DNA from: Methylobacterium durans
Lineage (GTDB): Bacteria > Pseudomonadota > Alphaproteobacteria > Rhizobiales > Beijerinckiaceae
Reading direction: 5' to 3'
NCBI RefSeq assembly: GCF_003173715.1
Contig: NZ_CP029550.1
Span: 1,798,001-1,862,000, forward strand
Length of the DNA: 64,000 bases
Positions 1 to 9,583 of the stretch are shown here, piece by piece. Numbering within the stretch: position 1 is the first letter of the stretch; each line of letters starts with the position of its first letter. The translations under genes and the position numbers were made by a program. A model generated the notes under the pieces. That model did no database searches, had not been told where the DNA came from, and worked only from the letters and a program-made list of their open reading frames with translations.

Positions 1-82
1 CCGCAGTGTTCCGCTGATCGTGGATACGCGCAACGCCTGTGAGCGTCATGGCGTGACCGCTGGCAACGTCATCAAGGCCTGA
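1..82 (+). CDS. nucleotide-sugar dehydrogenase, C-terminal end only (partial)
   Basis: Only the last 26 codons are in the window, reading from base 2 to the TGA at 80-82. The tail contains VDTRNACERHG and ends GNVIKA, which resembles the C-terminus of UDP-glucose / UDP-N-acetylhexosamine 6-dehydrogenases, where a D-x-R-N motif precedes the end. Such enzymes oxidise C6 of a nucleotide sugar to a uronic acid. The family call rests on a short stretch and its position at the edge of an EPS locus. If right, it would supply uronate precursors for the 4-epimerase-like gene at 8066. Confidence 0.5.
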   Translation, partial: RSVPLIVDTRNACERHGVTAGNVIKA

Positions 83-285
83 CGATCCCTTTGCCCCTGG
101 AGCCCGTGGCCCGGGTTGGGTTCCCGAGGCGCTGGCCCGACTGGCCGTGGCGCTCGCGCGATCGAGGCGCTTCGGTCCGCGCATTGTCTCCGACCACTTG
201 ACCGGAGCAGTTCAGGATTGGACCCGCCCCACAGGTCGTTTGATCTGCGGAAACGGGTGGGCGCACGTTAGGGAAAAGCTCCGAT

Positions 286-1053
286 TCACGCTGACCTGAC
301 GGACCTCGTCAGATCAGGTTGGCGCGTCTGTGCCGGCGGCCGCAGCAAATAGAGATATCGGGTCGGAGCGACCCCAAATATTGCCAGCAGAGCGCCGATG
401 AAGCACTTCGTATCCGTCATATAGGTGCGGCGGTCGAAATATTCCAGATCGATTGCCGCCTTCAGTGGAAACATGATCGAACGGTAAAAACGATCTGGAT
501 CTAATGTTGCAGAAAAGATGCCGTCTTCGTGGCGGAATATCACTTGGTTCGGACCGAATATGCCAGGCGTGTGTTTCAGCAGGTCGGCCCATCGATCTGT
601 GAAGCAATCCGCATAGGCCAAGGATTCGGGGCGGGGTCCGACGATCGTCATGTCTCCCGTAAGGACGTTCCACAATTGCGGAAGCTCGTCGAGTTTCGTC
701 GCCTGCAGAAGTCGACCGACGCGGGTCATGCGCGGATCTTTCCGCAGCGTGATGGCGAGTCCATTCGCTGTTCGCCTCTCATCGAACTTGCGGAACTTAT
801 AGATGCGGAAGGGTCGTCCGCCCTGTCCGAGCCGCAACTGCGAGAACAAGATCGGCCCGCGCGATTCCGCGACGATCGCGCACGCGATCAGGCACAAGAG
901 GGGCGCGAGCAGGATCAGGCCGCAGGCGGCCATGCCGACGTCGATCAGCCGTCGGCCAGCGAGCCGAGCCATCGGAACCTCGGCAGCGAAATTCGCTTGC
1001 GCCGGTCGCATCGTCGGCGCCTCAAGCTTCGTGGCGGGCATAGCGGACGGCAC
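286..1053 (-). CDS. undecaprenyl-phosphate sugar transferase (bacterial sugar transferase family)
   Basis: A 255-aa protein with one N-terminal membrane helix (about residues 38-62, [20 protein letters not shown]) followed by the bacterial sugar transferase domain: the IYKFRKF stretch, [17 protein letters not shown] and IVGPRPE. These are hallmarks of the PglC-type monotopic phosphoglycosyl transferases that load the first sugar phosphate onto undecaprenyl phosphate at the inner membrane. The length fits this short subfamily rather than the WbaP/ExoY long forms. The start overlaps the aminotransferase stop; ATG codons at 1053 and 1041 overlap it and one at 1011 does not, so the exact start is open. 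It is probably co-transcribed with the aminotransferase upstream. Confidence 0.88.
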   Translation of the reverse strand: MPSAMPATKLEAPTMRPAQANFAAEVPMARLAGRRLIDVGMAACGLILLAPLLCLIACAIVAESRGPILFSQLRLGQGGRPFRIYKFRKFDERRTANGLAITLRKDPRMTRVGRLLQATKLDELPQLWNVLTGDMTIVGPRPESLAYADCFTDRWADLLKHTPGIFGPNQVIFRHEDGIFSATLDPDRFYRSIMFPLKAAIDLEYFDRRTYMTDTKCFIGALLAIFGVAPTRYLYLLRPPAQTRQPDLTRSVRSA

Positions 1054-2164
1054 CCTGCAGGCTCACGCATACACGCTCGACATCGTCGATCGTCATGCCG
1101 GGATAGAGTGGAAGCGTCAGTTCGCGTCGGCCGAACTCCTCCGTCTTCGGAAGGAGGATGCCGGGCAGCGTTCGCTCGTAGTAGCTGAGGTGATGGCAGG
1201 GGGGATAATGGATGGTCGTCTGGATTTCGTCCTCGATCATCCGCCGCATCACGGCCGGCCTCGGAGCGTCGGGCGGCAGAAGCACCGGCAGGATGTGATG
1301 GGAGGATTCCACGCCTCGCGCCCCAAATTCCCGCGCGAAGGGAAGGACGACGGTGTCTCCCTGCGCCCGGAGGATCTCGTGATAGGCTTGGGTCAGGCGG
1401 CGGCGTTTCTCGTTCCAGTCAAACAACGACCGCAGTTGCACCATGCCCAGGGCCGCCCGCAACTCGTCCATCCGATAGTTGAAACCCAGCATCGGGACGT
1501 CGTAGGTCGAGGCGCGGACCGCCATGCGCTCGTAGCCCGTCGAGGTGAGGCCGTGCGCGCGGAGCCGACGCATGCGTTCGGCGAGCGATTCATCCGCGAC
1601 GAGGATCATGCCGCCCTCGGCGGTCGTCATGTTCTTGTTGCCGTAGAAGCTGAAGATGGCGGCCGCTCCGAACGTGCCTGCCGATCGCACGCCTGCCGCG
1701 TGCGCGGCATCCTCGATCAGGATCAGGTCATGCTCGCGGGCGAAGGCGGTCCAAAGTTCGCGATCGAGCACGTAACCGGCGAAGTGTACGAGCAGAACGG
1801 CCTTGGTGCGGGGCGTCACCTTCGCCGCCGCGTCCGCGGCGCACAGGAGCGGCATTTCCAAGGACGCGATATCGACGAAGACGGGCGTCGCTCCCGTGTA
1901 GAGGATGCTGTTTGCGGTCGCCACAAAGGTCAGGGAGGGGACGAGCACCTCGTCGCCCGGCCCGATTCCGAGCGCCGCTAAGCTGAGATGAAGGCCGCTC
2001 GTGCACGAATTGACGGCGATGGCGTGGGACGCATCATGCGCCCGCGCGAACGCGGCCTCGAATGCCTCAACGCGCGGGCCCATGGTGATCCAGCCGCTGT
2101 CGATGACGTCGACGAGGGCGGATCGTTCCTCGGCACCGAGAATCGGTTCGGATACGCGCAGCAT
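1022..2164 (-). CDS. DegT/DnrJ/EryC1/StrS family sugar aminotransferase
   Basis: A 380-aa PLP-dependent aminotransferase of the sugar-modifying DegT/StrS class. The PLP lysine lies in FSFYGNKNMTTAEGG, and the aspartate motif IEDAAHA and the N-terminal PSLTFVATAN segment are present. Members convert keto-sugar nucleotides to amino sugars. The gene lies between the nucleotidyltransferase (84 bp upstream) and the sugar transferase (32-bp overlap), all on the minus strand, so it likely supplies the amino sugar that the sugar transferase loads. The exact sugar substrate cannot be read from sequence alone. Confidence 0.9.
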   Translation of the reverse strand: MLRVSEPILGAEERSALVDVIDSGWITMGPRVEAFEAAFARAHDASHAIAVNSCTSGLHLSLAALGIGPGDEVLVPSLTFVATANSILYTGATPVFVDIASLEMPLLCAADAAAKVTPRTKAVLLVHFAGYVLDRELWTAFAREHDLILIEDAAHAAGVRSAGTFGAAAIFSFYGNKNMTTAEGGMILVADESLAERMRRLRAHGLTSTGYERMAVRASTYDVPMLGFNYRMDELRAALGMVQLRSLFDWNEKRRRLTQAYHEILRAQGDTVVLPFAREFGARGVESSHHILPVLLPPDAPRPAVMRRMIEDEIQTTIHYPPCHHLSYYERTLPGILLPKTEEFGRRELTLPLYPGMTIDDVERVCVSLQGAVRYARHEA

Positions 2165-2247
2165 CGTCCCCCCAGCGGTTGTTGATTTTGGTCGTCACCG
2201 TCCGCCGCACCGGACGCCCGGGGCGGCCTGCGACGTCCGCACCTGCA

Positions 2248-2988
2248 TCACACCAGAGCGGCCTCGGCGAATTCCTGGATCGCCTCGTAAGCCGGCGGGA
2301 GGTCGTTCCAAGGAAGTTCCTGAGCTTTCTTGAAGTCTTCGACACGGCCGATATCGAGCCACAGCCCGTCGTGGCGATACGAGACCACCTTGGCTTTGAG
2401 CGACAGGAGCCGGAGGATCAGGTCATCGAAACCGAACGGCATTCCGCGCGGTATGTGTCGGATCACGTCAGGCTGGAGGAAGTAGACGCCCATGCTGACG
2501 TGGTGGGTCAGGCAGGGCTTCTCGCGAAAGCCCTGGATCCGGCCGTTCGGGGGCCCTTCGAGAACGCCGAAATCGAGCTTCGTCTGTCGGGCGATCGTCG
2601 CGATCGTGACGCTGGCATCCATCCGGGCGTGGAAATCGATCATCCGCGCCAAGTTGAGGTCGGTCAGCACGTCGCCGTTCATCACGACGAAGGGCTCGTC
2701 GAGGACGTCGCGCAGGAGGGACAGGGGTCCGATCGTGCCGAGAGGCTCGACCTCGTCGGTATAGGTGATGTCGATGCCCCACTTCGAACCGTCACCGAAC
2801 AAGGTCTTGATCAAGCATCCAAGGTATCCGGTCGTGATAATCACTTCGGAGATCCCGTTGCGGCATAGCCAGCCGATCAACAGCTCCAGGACCGGGCGCG
2901 AGCCAACCGGCATGAGCGGCTTCGGGAGCACCATCGTGTAGGGCATGAGGCGGCTCCCTCGTCCGCCACATTGGATCACTGCTTTCAT
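2248..2988 (-). CDS. sugar nucleotidyltransferase (NTP_transferase family), copy 1
   Basis: A 246-aa protein beginning MKAVIQCGGRGSRLMPYT, the nucleotide-binding start of the glucose-1-phosphate nucleotidyltransferase family, followed by LPKPLMPVG and the metal-site stretch VMNGDVLTDLN. It should activate a sugar-1-phosphate to an NDP-sugar for this EPS locus. The length is that of the short hexapeptide-less forms. A second, very similar gene is at 17260. The region upstream (2989-3271) is the divergent promoter space shared with the glycosyltransferase at 3272. Confidence 0.87.
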   Translation of the reverse strand: MKAVIQCGGRGSRLMPYTMVLPKPLMPVGSRPVLELLIGWLCRNGISEVIITTGYLGCLIKTLFGDGSKWGIDITYTDEVEPLGTIGPLSLLRDVLDEPFVVMNGDVLTDLNLARMIDFHARMDASVTIATIARQTKLDFGVLEGPPNGRIQGFREKPCLTHHVSMGVYFLQPDVIRHIPRGMPFGFDDLILRLLSLKAKVVSYRHDGLWLDIGRVEDFKKAQELPWNDLPPAYEAIQEFAEAALV

Positions 2989-3271
2989 GGGTGGCCCTCA
3001 AAACAGGAACACAAGCCGCAGTTTTTCCCGTCGGATTTTATCGCTTGGCCGTTCGGGCGCAATAAGCCAAAAGGATGAATACGCCGATATACGACTAGTT
3101 TCCTTATTTACTCAGACAATCCTGCGATTAAATTTGGACCAACTGATAGATTGCTGCCGCTGGCGGTGCTTCTGCAGGAAGGGGATGGAAACGGCCGCTT
3201 TCCTTGGAAAGCTTCGTCCGCGGCTGTCCGCGATGGATGAGAGATCGGCTCTGCGCGGGCCCGTACGGTGA

Positions 3272-4864
3272 GTGATGAGTCTGCGTCCGAAGCCCCGCCT
3301 GCTGTGCATTGGTGGCGACGACCACCAACTGCGCATCCCATTCCTGCTCGGATTGCGAGACGCCGGCTTCGACGCCGTCGCGGCGGGAAGCGGGAACCCC
3401 GCTCCCTTCGCCGAGATGGGCATTCCCTACCATCGCTATGACTTTCGACGCAGCTTGAGCCCGCGGCACGACCTCCGGGCCATCGGAGCGCTCGTCCGCA
3501 TCATCCGCGACGTCCGGCCGGACCTCGTCCAGACCTTCGACACGAAGCCCAATCTGCTCGTCGCCCTCGCGAAGCGCCGGGCAGGCGGCTTCCGGCTCGT
3601 GCGCACGATCAACGGGATGGGTTGGATCTTCTCGGCAAACTCGCTGTCCGCCTGGATGCTGCGCCCCGTTTACCGCTCGCTCCAGCGCGTCGCGGACCCG
3701 CAGACCGATTTGACCGTGTTCCAGAATTCGGAAGACCAGGAATACTTCGTGCAGCACCGCATGGCCCGACGCGAAACTGCGCGGATCATCGGCGGATCGG
3801 GTGTCGACGTGGCGCGCTTCGACGCGGCGCGTCGGCAGGCTGAGAATCCGGAGGCGATCCGTGCGGCGCTCGGCCTGCGCTCGGCTCGAGTCGTCATCAC
3901 CGTCACGCGGATGACCCGGCTGAAGGGCATCGCAACGCTGCTGGCGGCAGCCGATCTCGTGCACAAAGTGCGGCAGGATGTCCATTTTCTGCTTGTCGGA
4001 CCGTTAGAGGAAGCTGGACGCTTCGCCATACCGGCGGAGGAGATCGCCGGACACGCGGACTACGTGACTTGGCTCGGTCCGCGTGACGACATTCCCGCGT
4101 TGCTCGGAGCAGCGGATCTCTTCGTTCTGCCGACGGAATTCCGCGAGGGACTCCCCCGCGTCCTGCTGGAGGCTTCGCTCGCCGGCCTTCCGATCATCAC
4201 GACCAACATGCCGGGATGCATGGCCGTCGTCCGGTCGCACTTCAACGGCCTGCTGATCCCTCCGCGCGATCCCGGGTTTCTGGCCGCGCAGATCCTGACG
4301 CTGCTCGACGATCCCGAACTGGCCCGAACGATGGGACGACAGGGCGCCGAAATGGTGCGCCGAGAATTCGATCTCGCCGGCACGACCCAGGCGTATATCC
4401 GCCTCTATCGCGACGTCATCCAGGACGCCCCTGTCACGGAGCATGAGGCCGCGCTCGCCGATGCCGGCCCGGACTCCGCCGTTTCGCGACAAGACTGGAC
4501 CGGGGAAGCCCTACCCCCTGGTTCGCAGCCGATCAGGCCCAGGCAAGCCCGCATACGCGGCCACCGGCCGCGGAGGACGAAGCCCCCGTTCGGCCCGCGT
4601 TGTCCGAAGCCGACCGCGTGGGGCGCAGCGTCGTGCAGGAGCCCTGACCGAGCATTCCTGGATCGGCGAGATCGGCCTCGCCGCGCAGCAATTTTCGAGA
4701 GGCATCCGCCTCGTCCGCCGGTCCAGAGATACAGTCCGGCGCGGCGGATCGAGGTTCGATCCGAGTATCCGACACCGCAGGACGCGCGACTGCGTGGAAG
4801 GATGCGCGACATGCGATCACATCGTGGCTTGAGGATGCTGGCTGTGCGCTTCGGCATCGCCTGA
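3272..4864 (+). CDS. glycosyltransferase family 4 with odd C-terminal extension
   Basis: Residues 1-390 form a complete GT-B glycosyltransferase: an N-terminal acceptor domain (DLVQTFDTKPN, RTINGMGW) and a C-terminal GT4 donor domain (VTRMTRLKGI, WLGPRDDIPALLGAADLFVLPTEFREGLPRVLLEA, split here only for reading). The family usually ends near LYRDVI (residue 385). Here 140 further residues follow, rich in Arg and Pro and without a recognisable fold, so the natural stop may have been lost or the frame shifted after about 4440. The start is GTG 3272 or ATG 3275. It would add a sugar to the lipid-linked EPS repeat at the cytoplasmic face. Confidence 0.85.
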   Translation: MMSLRPKPRLLCIGGDDHQLRIPFLLGLRDAGFDAVAAGSGNPAPFAEMGIPYHRYDFRRSLSPRHDLRAIGALVRIIRDVRPDLVQTFDTKPNLLVALAKRRAGGFRLVRTINGMGWIFSANSLSAWMLRPVYRSLQRVADPQTDLTVFQNSEDQEYFVQHRMARRETARIIGGSGVDVARFDAARRQAENPEAIRAALGLRSARVVITVTRMTRLKGIATLLAAADLVHKVRQDVHFLLVGPLEEAGRFAIPAEEIAGHADYVTWLGPRDDIPALLGAADLFVLPTEFREGLPRVLLEASLAGLPIITTNMPGCMAVVRSHFNGLLIPPRDPGFLAAQILTLLDDPELARTMGRQGAEMVRREFDLAGTTQAYIRLYRDVIQDAPVTEHEAALADAGPDSAVSRQDWTGEALPPGSQPIRPRQARIRGHRPRRTKPPFGPRCPKPTAWGAASCRSPDRAFLDRRDRPRRAAIFERHPPRPPVQRYSPARRIEVRSEYPTPQDARLRGRMRDMRSHRGLRMLAVRFGIA

Positions 4865-5278
4865 ACCCAGGCCGCGCTGACCGTGGCCCAATGGGCAAGT
4901 CGAGTGGAAGGGCTGAATCGTCGAGGGCGCGGGGAGCGCGTTGCGAATCACGCACCGGTGTCGTGCGGACCGCAGCCGCCAAGCTATTCGCCCTGCGGCC
5001 ATCTTGCGCTGGTCACATCCGACTGAGAGGACGTTCGGCTTGAGTCCCGATAATCCTTTCGTATTATTCGGGATTAGGGGGAACCACTCGATCGTTGACT
5101 GAGAAGGCCCCTGCACCGAGGCGGTGCGGCACGGGATCACGCGACTGGCTCGGTGCAATTCCGCACCTGCGAGGCGGATCCGCGCTGCGGACGAAATGGC
5201 CATCTCGGCGCCGGCGATGTGTCCCCGGTCGCGGCTGACCGGGAACGTGAACGATTTTCGCAGATCAAGGAGCCCTGG
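4865..5278. other. intergenic region before the deacetylase
   Basis: No credible gene is seen in these 414 bases. Just before the deacetylase start is AAGGAG at 5267-5272, a good ribosome binding site that sets its start at 5279. A lower-GC patch near 5055-5085 could hold a promoter, but no clear pair of boxes was identified. Confidence 0.4.
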
Positions 5279-6289
5279 ATGGGCGGAACGTTCGTCATCT
5301 CGTTGGATTTTGAGCTGTTCTGGGGCGTTCGCGACAAGCGCATCCTCGCGCACGATCAGGCGAACCTTCTCGGAGGCCGCCGCGCAGTCGGCGAGATGCT
5401 CGACAGGTTTGCTGCCCAGGGTATTCGAGCAACTTGGGCGACCGTCGGCCTGCTGTTCTTCGACGCGAAGGACGAGATGATGGCAGCCGTGCCGGCTGCG
5501 AAGCCGCGCTACGAGAATGCGCATCTCTCGCCCTATCCCACGCTCGACGCGATCGGCTCGACGGAGCAGGACGATCCTTACCACTTCGCCGGATCGCTCG
5601 TGCGCCGGATCCAGGATTGCCCGGGACAGGAGATCGGAACCCACACGTTCTCCCACTACTACGCCCTGGAGGCTGGGCAGACCGCCGATGAGTTCCGGGA
5701 CGATCTCAGGGCTGCCGTACAGGCCGCCTCGTCCTTCGACATCACCTTGACGTCCCTGGTCTTTCCGAGAAATCAGTACAACCCGGCCTACCTGTCGATC
5801 TGCCGCGAATTCGGGCTGACTGTTTATCGCAGCAATCAGCGCGGCTGGATGTATCGCGCCCGCCCGGATGGACGGCAGAGGATATGGATCCGCGCCGCCC
5901 GACTGGCCGACGCGTATCTCAACCTGTCCGGACACCAGAGCTACGTGATTTCGGCGGATGATGACGGCCGTCTCCCGGTCGCGGTGCCGGCGAGCATGTT
6001 CCTGCGGCCTTGGTCGCGGCGCCTGCGGCTCTTGGAGCCTCTGCGCCTTCGCCGGATCAGGCAGGCAATGACAAACGCCGCGCGCCGCGACGAAATCTTC
6101 CATCTTTGGTGGCATCCCGAGAATTTCGGCACGGACCTCGCGGAGAATCTGGCTGTGCTGGATCAAATCCTCTCGCATTTCGCGAGATTGCGGGACACTT
6201 ACGGGATGGAAAGCCGCACCATGGCAGAGACCGCGTCGCTGGCGCGGTTGCCGGCGCCCCAGCCGACGCAAGGATTGCGGTTCGCCTGA
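5279..6289 (+). CDS. polysaccharide deacetylase family protein (NodB-like)
   Basis: A 336-aa protein starting MGGTFVISLDFELFWG, where the aspartate of SLDFE is the first conserved acid of NodB-type carbohydrate esterases. RATWATVGLLFFD and the metal-ligand stretch GQEIGTHTFSHYY (H-x3-H) follow. An in-frame upstream ATG at 5153 is less likely because AAGGAG at 5267-5272 is spaced six bases from ATG 5279 and homology begins at once there. No signal peptide is seen, so it probably acts on a cytoplasmic or lipid-linked intermediate, removing N- or O-acetyl groups from the EPS unit. It converges on the epimerase at 6406. Confidence 0.85.
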   Translation: MGGTFVISLDFELFWGVRDKRILAHDQANLLGGRRAVGEMLDRFAAQGIRATWATVGLLFFDAKDEMMAAVPAAKPRYENAHLSPYPTLDAIGSTEQDDPYHFAGSLVRRIQDCPGQEIGTHTFSHYYALEAGQTADEFRDDLRAAVQAASSFDITLTSLVFPRNQYNPAYLSICREFGLTVYRSNQRGWMYRARPDGRQRIWIRAARLADAYLNLSGHQSYVISADDDGRLPVAVPASMFLRPWSRRLRLLEPLRLRRIRQAMTNAARRDEIFHLWWHPENFGTDLAENLAVLDQILSHFARLRDTYGMESRTMAETASLARLPAPQPTQGLRFA

Positions 6290-6405
6290 ACAGCCCGCCT
6301 CGGGGCAAGCCAGGGGGAGGACGTATCAGACGAGGCGAAGGCCTTGCCGCTACAGGAGGGCACCCTTCGGCGGGCACACTCCGCGCGATCGCTCAGCCTG
6401 TCCGC

Positions 6406-7548
6406 TCAGCCATCGGCGTGGTCGAGGTGATAATTGCCGTAATAGTTTCGCCGCATGTCAACATCGTTGAAGAACCCGGCCTGGATCAGGGCGATGATCT
6501 CATCAATGCCGTCCGACACCGAGTGTTGCGGCTCGAAACCCAGCTCTCGACTGACGCGACTGAAATCGACCCTGTAATTGCGGGGATCGCCACCATGATC
6601 GCGGTAACGCACCCTGCGGTCGGGAAGGCGTTCGAGAATGTGTTCGATGATCTGCCGCTTGGTCTTGTTGTTGCGCTCACCACCTGCGTTGAAGATCTTG
6701 TGGGAGACGCGCTCGGCCGGAGCCCGCAGCACCAGATCGATCAACCGTGCAAAGTCACGAACATGGCAGTACGGGCGCCAAGTGTCGGGATCGTAGACAT
6801 CTAGTTCCGATTGGCCGAGAAACAGATCTCGTGTGAATTCGTTCACGCTCAGATCGAACCGCATCCGCGGCGCGGCCCCGAATGCGGTCGCGAAGCGCAG
6901 CACGGTCGGATGATAGTCGCCGCGTCCCCTCTCCATCAGCGCCGCTTCCGCCGCGACTTTCGCTTCCGCGTAGAGGGAGAGCGGCCGCAATTCAGTCTGC
7001 TCAGTGGCCAGCGCATCGCCCGCAACCACGCCGTAGTTTGAGCAAGTCGAGATGAATATTACTTTGTTCAGCTTGCAAGTGTCAAATATTTCGAAACATC
7101 GTTGAATGCCATCGATGTTGATCTTTCGTGAACAATCGGGATATTTCCGGGTGATCGGATCGCCGACCAAGCCTGCCAGAACGACGACATCCGTCACGTC
7201 TTCGAGAGCTGTGCGGAGGGCAATTTGATCGCAGAGATCCGCGACCGACATCTCGTAGCCGGGGTTCAGAAGAAGGCCCGAGACGCTGGCCTGATGTCCG
7301 TAGACGAAGTTGTCGATGCTTCGGACACGGAATCCGCTGCGCAGCAACTCGGTTGAGACCGGCACGCCAATGTATCCGCCGCCGCCGATCAGCAGGATGC
7401 GGCGATTCCGACCGCTTCCGAAGACTTCCGTGACCCTCTCGTCCTCGCGCTCGAATGCCGCGGCCGGAACTGCGGCGTTGCCATTCGCTCGCGGATCCGG
7501 CTGCGGCGTGAAATCGAAGCGTCCGTTCGTGATGGCTTCAGAATGCAT
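6406..7548 (-). CDS. NAD-dependent epimerase/dehydratase (extended SDR)
   Basis: A 380-aa extended short-chain dehydrogenase. The Rossmann motif is ILLIGGGGYIGVPVSTELL at about residues 50-68, and the catalytic Tyr and Lys lie in LSLYAEAKVAAE. It probably modifies a nucleotide sugar (epimerisation or dehydration) for the EPS. The frame is open up to 7716, but ATG 7548 is preferred because a GGAG lies about 12 bases upstream and the extra N-terminus looks unrelated to the family. The first 45 residues before the Rossmann fold are unusual for the family. It is divergent from the epimerase at 8066. Confidence 0.82.
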   Translation of the reverse strand: MHSEAITNGRFDFTPQPDPRANGNAAVPAAAFEREDERVTEVFGSGRNRRILLIGGGGYIGVPVSTELLRSGFRVRSIDNFVYGHQASVSGLLLNPGYEMSVADLCDQIALRTALEDVTDVVVLAGLVGDPITRKYPDCSRKINIDGIQRCFEIFDTCKLNKVIFISTCSNYGVVAGDALATEQTELRPLSLYAEAKVAAEAALMERGRGDYHPTVLRFATAFGAAPRMRFDLSVNEFTRDLFLGQSELDVYDPDTWRPYCHVRDFARLIDLVLRAPAERVSHKIFNAGGERNNKTKRQIIEHILERLPDRRVRYRDHGGDPRNYRVDFSRVSRELGFEPQHSVSDGIDEIIALIQAGFFNDVDMRRNYYGNYHLDHADG

Positions 7549-8065
7549 GACAATACGCTGCTCCTTCAGAATGCCGTCGATTCCGCGCGCCCACTGCCGT
7601 TGCGATGAAACGTGGTGGAAACGGAAACGCGAAGTCCCCGCGTATTCTGCAGGCGGGTGACCACGTCGCCTGCATCGATCATCGTCCACGACGCTCGCGC
7701 GATAGAGTTCGCTCAAATCGTATGTAGTCGCTTTTAAACTCGGCCGCGTGAAAAATTAGGACTAGTACGAGGGTAGTAATTTACATGACAATGCTCAAAG
7801 AACACTGTACGCACCAGCTTTGGCTTGGACGCAAGCCCGCCGAAATCAACGAATCACACATCTCCAGGACGAAACACACGCAAATGTGAGCGATCTGTCG
7901 AGAGTGGATGGCCTCAGCGCGGTGCGAGACGCTTCAACGTCGGGCCTCCTGGCGCGGGAATCGCGGCTCGACGCATCGTCGCCATCTGACACTGTCCCAT
8001 CCTCGCCATCGGATCGAAGCCGCACGGACGCGGGATGCTTGTTTTCTCCAGGGAAGAGGCGGTCT
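7549..8065. promoter_or_regulatory. divergent intergenic region between two epimerase genes
   Basis: About 517 bases separate two divergently transcribed epimerase genes. Bases 7715-7800 are AT-rich compared with the surroundings and are the likeliest place for back-to-back promoters. A purine-rich ribosome binding site (GGGAAGAGG, 8051-8059) precedes ATG 8066. Specific -35/-10 boxes were not assigned. Confidence 0.4.
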
Positions 8066-9079
8066 ATGCGCGTTCTCGTCACCGGATCAGCGGGTTTCGT
8101 CGGATTTCACGTCTCGCGGGCGCTCCTTCGCGACGGCGCCGAGGTGGTCGGCGTCGATGCCATGACGACGTATTACGACCCTGTGCTCAAGCGGCGTCGC
8201 CACGATATGTTGAGCGAGATGCGGGGCTTCGAACGCTGCGAGTTCGACCTCGCGGACGGCGAGCGGCTCAAGGAATTGTTCGACGGGCCACCATTCGATG
8301 CGGTCATCCACCTCGCCGCTCAGGCCGGCGTCCGCTACAGCCTCGAGAACCCGCGGGCCTACATCGATGCCAACGTCATTGGGAGCTACAATCTTCTGGA
8401 GTGCCTGCGGGAGAAGCCTGTCCGGCACGCAATCTTCGCATCGACGAGTTCAGTCTACGGGGCGAATCGCAAGATGCCCTTCGCGGAGACCGATCGAAGC
8501 GATTATCCGCTGACGCTCTACGCGGCGACGAAGAAGGCTGTTGAGGACATCGCGCATTGTTACGCGCATCTGTGGGGCCAACCCATCACCATTGTTCGAT
8601 TTTTCAGCGTGTACGGCCCCTGGGGCCGGCCGGACATGGCTCTCTACAAGTTTACGAAGGCCATCTTCGAAGGTTCGCCACTCGACCTATACAATGGCGG
8701 TGACATGCGCCGTGACTTTACCTTCGTCGACGATCTCGTCGAAGCGATCGTTCGTCTGATGCCCTGCGTGCCCGATCACAAGGCGGGCGAGGCGTCGTCC
8801 ACATCGCTGGGAACCAGCCCGGCCGCCCCATTCCGCGTCGTGAACATCGGCAACAGCCAGCCGGTCGGCCTGTTGACCTTCCTCCGGGCGATCGAGGCAA
8901 ACGTTGGCCGCGAGGCGGTTTGCATCGATCAGCCCATGCAGAAGGGTGATGTGCCGGAGACCTTCGCCGACACATCGCTGCTGCAGGAGCTGACCGGATA
9001 TCGTCCCTCTACGAACGTGGAGACGGGCGTGCGAGCCTTCGTTGATTGGTACCGCGAGTATCATTTCGGCGATCGATGA
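8066..9079 (+). CDS. UDP-glucuronate 4-epimerase-like NAD-dependent epimerase
   Basis: A 337-aa extended SDR starting MRVLVTGSAGFVGFHVS (NAD-binding GxxGxxG). It carries HLAAQAGVRYSLENP, STSSVYGANRKMPF and the catalytic YAATKKAVE (Y-x3-K), the pattern of UDP-glucuronate 4-epimerases (CapI/LpsL type), which interconvert UDP-glucuronate and UDP-galacturonate. The frame is open from 7820, but the Rossmann start and the ribosome binding site at 8051-8059 point to ATG 8066. With the sugar dehydrogenase end at 1-82 and the pectate-lyase-like gene at 10109 it suggests a galacturonate-containing polymer. Substrate is inferred from family resemblance. Confidence 0.83.
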   Translation: MRVLVTGSAGFVGFHVSRALLRDGAEVVGVDAMTTYYDPVLKRRRHDMLSEMRGFERCEFDLADGERLKELFDGPPFDAVIHLAAQAGVRYSLENPRAYIDANVIGSYNLLECLREKPVRHAIFASTSSVYGANRKMPFAETDRSDYPLTLYAATKKAVEDIAHCYAHLWGQPITIVRFFSVYGPWGRPDMALYKFTKAIFEGSPLDLYNGGDMRRDFTFVDDLVEAIVRLMPCVPDHKAGEASSTSLGTSPAAPFRVVNIGNSQPVGLLTFLRAIEANVGREAVCIDQPMQKGDVPETFADTSLLQELTGYRPSTNVETGVRAFVDWYREYHFGDR

Positions 9080-9364
9080 CGGGAGCGTCACAAGGGGAGC
9101 CATCTCTCGGCGGGCTGCGCAGGCACGGTCGAACGTGCGGAGATGTCATCGCGCCATTTGGCGACGCGCTCGAAGTGCGGATCGGCCACTGAATTGAAGC
9201 CGATTCGCCGAGGGTGAGACCGCGCAAGCTTCCGCTGCAATACGGGTGCCCGATTGACAGGGCGCGCCGATGCTTTGCAACGCACCCTTGCTCACGCGGA
9301 CTGTGCGCGCGAGGGGCGCATTCATACGTAACGGGAAGCGTATGTCCGCGCGCCGCCCGCAATC

Positions 9365-9583
9365 TCAATCGAGGCGCAGGCAGCGCAGCAGCGTGCCCTG
9401 ATGATCTCTGATCTCCAGGGTCCACGAACCCGACCGCTCCGTCAGTTCACCGGCAGCCCGAAGTTCAGCGATCGCGGCCAACGCATTGACCTGCGCTTGG
9501 CTCAGGTTGGCAGCCATCACTCCCGTGGGATCCTCCACGGAGCCTTCAGCGCTGACTAAGCGGAAATAGTATCGCTGCGGCAT
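9365..9583 (-). CDS. DUF6894 family small protein
   Basis: A 72-aa protein starting MPQRYYFRLVSAEGSVED, the pattern of the DUF6894 family (aromatic start strand, then an acidic turn and an Ala-rich helix AQVNALAAIAELRAAGEL). These small proteins are common in Methylobacterium and related Rhizobiales and have no known function. ATG 9583 is preferred over ATG 9598. A second member is at 43405. It stands alone here between the epimerase and the lyase-like gene. Confidence 0.7.
   Translation of the reverse strand: MPQRYYFRLVSAEGSVEDPTGVMAANLSQAQVNALAAIAELRAAGELTERSGSWTLEIRDHQGTLLRCLRLD

Noticed and set aside
803..1981. 392-codon frame antisense to the sugar aminotransferase and sugar transferase
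   Set aside because: The opposite strand gives full families with catalytic residues.
4817..6271. 484-codon frame antisense to the deacetylase
   Set aside because: The plus strand has NodB motifs and a ribosome binding site; the antisense translation has none.
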